The notes under the pieces were generated by a model. The model was not told the origin of the DNA. It was given only the letters and a program-made list of their open reading frames with translations, and did not search any database. Below are positions 6,378 to 7,845 of a DNA stretch of 7,845 nt, piece after piece. Each line of letters opens with the position of its first letter. The first letter of the stretch is position 1. The translations under genes and the position numbers were made by a program. The stretch covers positions 1 to 7,845 of the forward strand of contig JAEYRC010000223.1 in NCBI GenBank assembly GCA_023409675.1, read 5' to 3'. This stretch comes from Bacteroidota bacterium (lineage in GTDB: Bacteria; Bacteroidota; Bacteroidia; Chitinophagales; Chitinophagaceae).

Positions 6378-7550
6378 TTACTTCATTTGCAGCAGCGCAG
6401 CAAACATGGAGTCAGCCTTTAGTTCATAACCACTGATGATGCCCGATTTCACCAGGCTTAGGGATGGAAATTCTTTCAGCAACCAATCTACCTGATCTTC
6501 ATTTTCTCCACGATAGACTGAACAGGTTGAATACAGTAGTAAGCCGCCTGATTTAATGGCAGGCAGAATGTTCCTGAGAATACTGCGCTGACGACTGATA
6601 TAGCTATCAAGTTTGTCCTGTGTAAACAACATTAACTGTTCGGGAGATCTGCCCCAGGTACCTGATCCGGAACAGGGCAGATCAGCCAGTACCAGGTCGT
6701 ACTGAGTTGCTGAAGTATTGGTCTTTGCCAGGTCGGTAGTAAATGCGCGAAATTTCTTTATGCCCGCATGGGCAAAACGTTGCCTGAGGTTGGCAAGAAT
6801 AGAGGGTCGTACATCCGAAACCGTTAGCTCGGGGCTGAAATAATGATCCCAGGCAAGAATTGATTTACCCCCACTGCCGGCACAGCAGTCCCAGATACGG
6901 CACTGCTCCGGAAGATCAGGAAAATAGTCGGCCACACGCTGCGAACTCAGGTCCTGAATAACCAGGTCTTTATCAGGGGTTACACTAGATTCCAGTTTTG
7001 TACCAGAAGGAAAGGCGAAACAATGATCATCAATACGGGTTGCCGGATAAGGGAATTTTTCAAACGCTTCTTCAACTGTTTTCTCTTTTCCGGGCCTGAT
7101 ACGGACAAACAGGTCGGGTTGTACCAGGTGTGATTGCACAAATGCGTTTCTGTCGACCAATGCGGAGACCTCACCGGCCAACGGAAATATTTTATGAAGA
7201 TCGAATTCCGGTATAACGGTCTCAATAAACCGAAGTCGCTCTGTTAGGGAGGAAGTGGTGTTTTCGGCAAGCCATTGATTCCATTCCGGTCGGTAATGTT
7301 GTAACAGCGGACCTTCCTGCCCGGAACTGATAAACCATCCTGCCAGCATAGCCATTTCTTTGAATGCTTCCGGTAAAGCGCTGGCAATCCGGAAGTAGCC
7401 ATAACAAAGCTGTGTGATCACTTTACGGTCGGAAGAGCCGTGCTTTTTATGCTGACGGAAGTAGTTCTTCAGGTAAGCCGCAAACGGCACCGTTCCATCA
7501 TAGGCAGCAACAACAGCCTGCGCACTGTTAAAATGGGAGATTGCACGCAT
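6378..7550 (-). CDS. RsmB/NOP-family RNA (cytosine-5) methyltransferase
   Basis: This encodes 390 residues of a SAM-dependent RNA m5C methyltransferase of the Fmu/Sun/NOP2 class, which modifies a cytosine in rRNA (16S C967 in the E. coli RsmB case) or tRNA. An N-terminal NusB-like RNA-binding part is suggested by SSDRKVITQLCYGYFR (39-54). The Rossmann methyltransferase fold starts near 195. Motif I, WDCCAGSGGKS (220-230), binds SAM and differs slightly from the usual CAAPGGK. An acidic SAM-ribose position lies in VSDVR (244-248). Motif IV, DLPCSGSGTWGRSPE (290-304), and motif VI, YSTCSVYRGENE (340-351), carry the two cysteines C293 and C343 used for catalysis and product release. The protein is a little shorter than E. 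coli RsmB (429). The ATG at 7548-7550 leads directly into the NusB-like helix. It lies 93 bases downstream of sucB on the same strand, so some readthrough transcription is possible. The exact target base cannot be read from the sequence, so no symbol is given. Confidence 0.93.
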   Translation of the reverse strand: MRAISHFNSAQAVVAAYDGTVPFAAYLKNYFRQHKKHGSSDRKVITQLCYGYFRIASALPEAFKEMAMLAGWFISSGQEGPLLQHYRPEWNQWLAENTTSSLTERLRFIETVIPEFDLHKIFPLAGEVSALVDRNAFVQSHLVQPDLFVRIRPGKEKTVEEAFEKFPYPATRIDDHCFAFPSGTKLESSVTPDKDLVIQDLSSQRVADYFPDLPEQCRIWDCCAGSGGKSILAWDHYFSPELTVSDVRPSILANLRQRFAHAGIKKFRAFTTDLAKTNTSATQYDLVLADLPCSGSGTWGRSPEQLMLFTQDKLDSYISRQRSILRNILPAIKSGGLLLYSTCSVYRGENEDQVDWLLKEFPSLSLVKSGIISGYELKADSMFAALLQMK

Positions 7551-7643
7551 TGATACGTGTTAGGGTGAAAAATCAGCATCCTGTAGCGGTAGGCATTCTG
7601 CCTCTGCATTGGCCGGGTATAGGGCAAGATACATAGGAAGATC

Positions 7644-7845
7644 TTACAGTTCGAGCAAGGCGGTGACCGGGTCTTTACCAAACAGAAGAAGTCCGGGATT
7701 TTCCAGCAATTCTTTAACCCTGACCAGGAAACTTACCGATTCGCGCCCATCGATGATCCGGTGATCATAGCTCAACGCCAGGTACATCATAGGACGAATT
7801 ACCACCTGTCCGTTGAGGGCAATAGGTCTTTCCTCTATTTTATGC
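7644..7845 (-). CDS. sucB: 2-oxoglutarate dehydrogenase E2 (dihydrolipoyl succinyltransferase), 3' end only
   Basis: Only the last 66 codons are in the window; the 5' part lies beyond the right edge. E2 moves the succinyl group from lipoyl-lysine to CoA in the 2-oxoglutarate dehydrogenase complex of the TCA cycle. The visible part is the end of the acyltransferase core. MMYLALSYDHRIIDGRES contains the HxxxDG catalytic motif (His in YDHR, Asp in IIDG), followed by a helix with VKELLENP. The stretch from RPIALNGQV through LLL lines up closely with the C-terminus of E. coli SucB as I remember it, more so than with pyruvate dehydrogenase E2, hence the symbol. The protein runs about a dozen residues further (FGKDPVTALLEL) than the E. 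coli protein, which ends soon after LLL. The TAA is at 7644-7646. The 93-base gap to the methyltransferase has a small AGGCA/TGCCT hairpin at 7591-7603 but no clear terminator. Confidence 0.93.
   Translation of the reverse strand, partial: HKIEERPIALNGQVVIRPMMYLALSYDHRIIDGRESVSFLVRVKELLENPGLLLFGKDPVTALLEL

Noticed and set aside
7591..7603. AGGCA-TTC-TGCCT hairpin as terminator of sucB
   Set aside because: The stem is only 5 bp and no T-run follows directly on the minus strand.

Overview
The window looks like ordinary chromosomal DNA from a Bacteroidota bacterium, probably near Chitinophagales. Four things point there: a secreted subtilase whose C-terminus looks like a type IX secretion (T9SS) sorting domain, a lipoprotein with a Bacteroidota-style signal, an SSB ending in DDLPF, and genes with little Shine-Dalgarno sequence. 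A TAnnTTTG-type -7 box in front of mnmA also fits. The order is inferred from general impression only.

Layout, left to right. Bases 1-948 (minus) hold an Ldh2-family malate/L-lactate-type dehydrogenase whose 3' end is cut off by the window edge. Bases 1020-1580 (minus) hold a four-helix cytochrome b561-like membrane protein broken by one in-frame TAA. Bases 1638-1883 are non-coding and carry a striking array of GCAGAT hexamers at about 10-bp spacing, with inverted ends. Bases 1884-2306 (minus) are ssb. A divergent intergenic region leads to mnmA (plus, best start 2534, ends 3640). A lipoprotein of unknown function (3737-4519, plus) and a T9SS-type S8 protease (4527-6278, plus) follow, 7 bases apart. 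On the minus strand from the right edge come the 3' end of sucB (7644-7845) and an RsmB/NOP-family RNA cytosine methyltransferase (6378-7550), which converges on the protease gene.

Functionally this is mostly housekeeping: tRNA wobble thiolation (MnmA), RNA m5C methylation, single-stranded DNA binding (SSB) and the TCA cycle (SucB). The lipoprotein/protease pair acts in the cell envelope or outside the cell. I see no mobile element with a transposase, no CRISPR array, no tRNA or rRNA gene and no defence cassette. The items most worth a second look are the nonsense codon in the cytochrome b gene, the phased hexamer array downstream of ssb, and the lipoprotein/protease pair. I found no convincing new multi-gene system.
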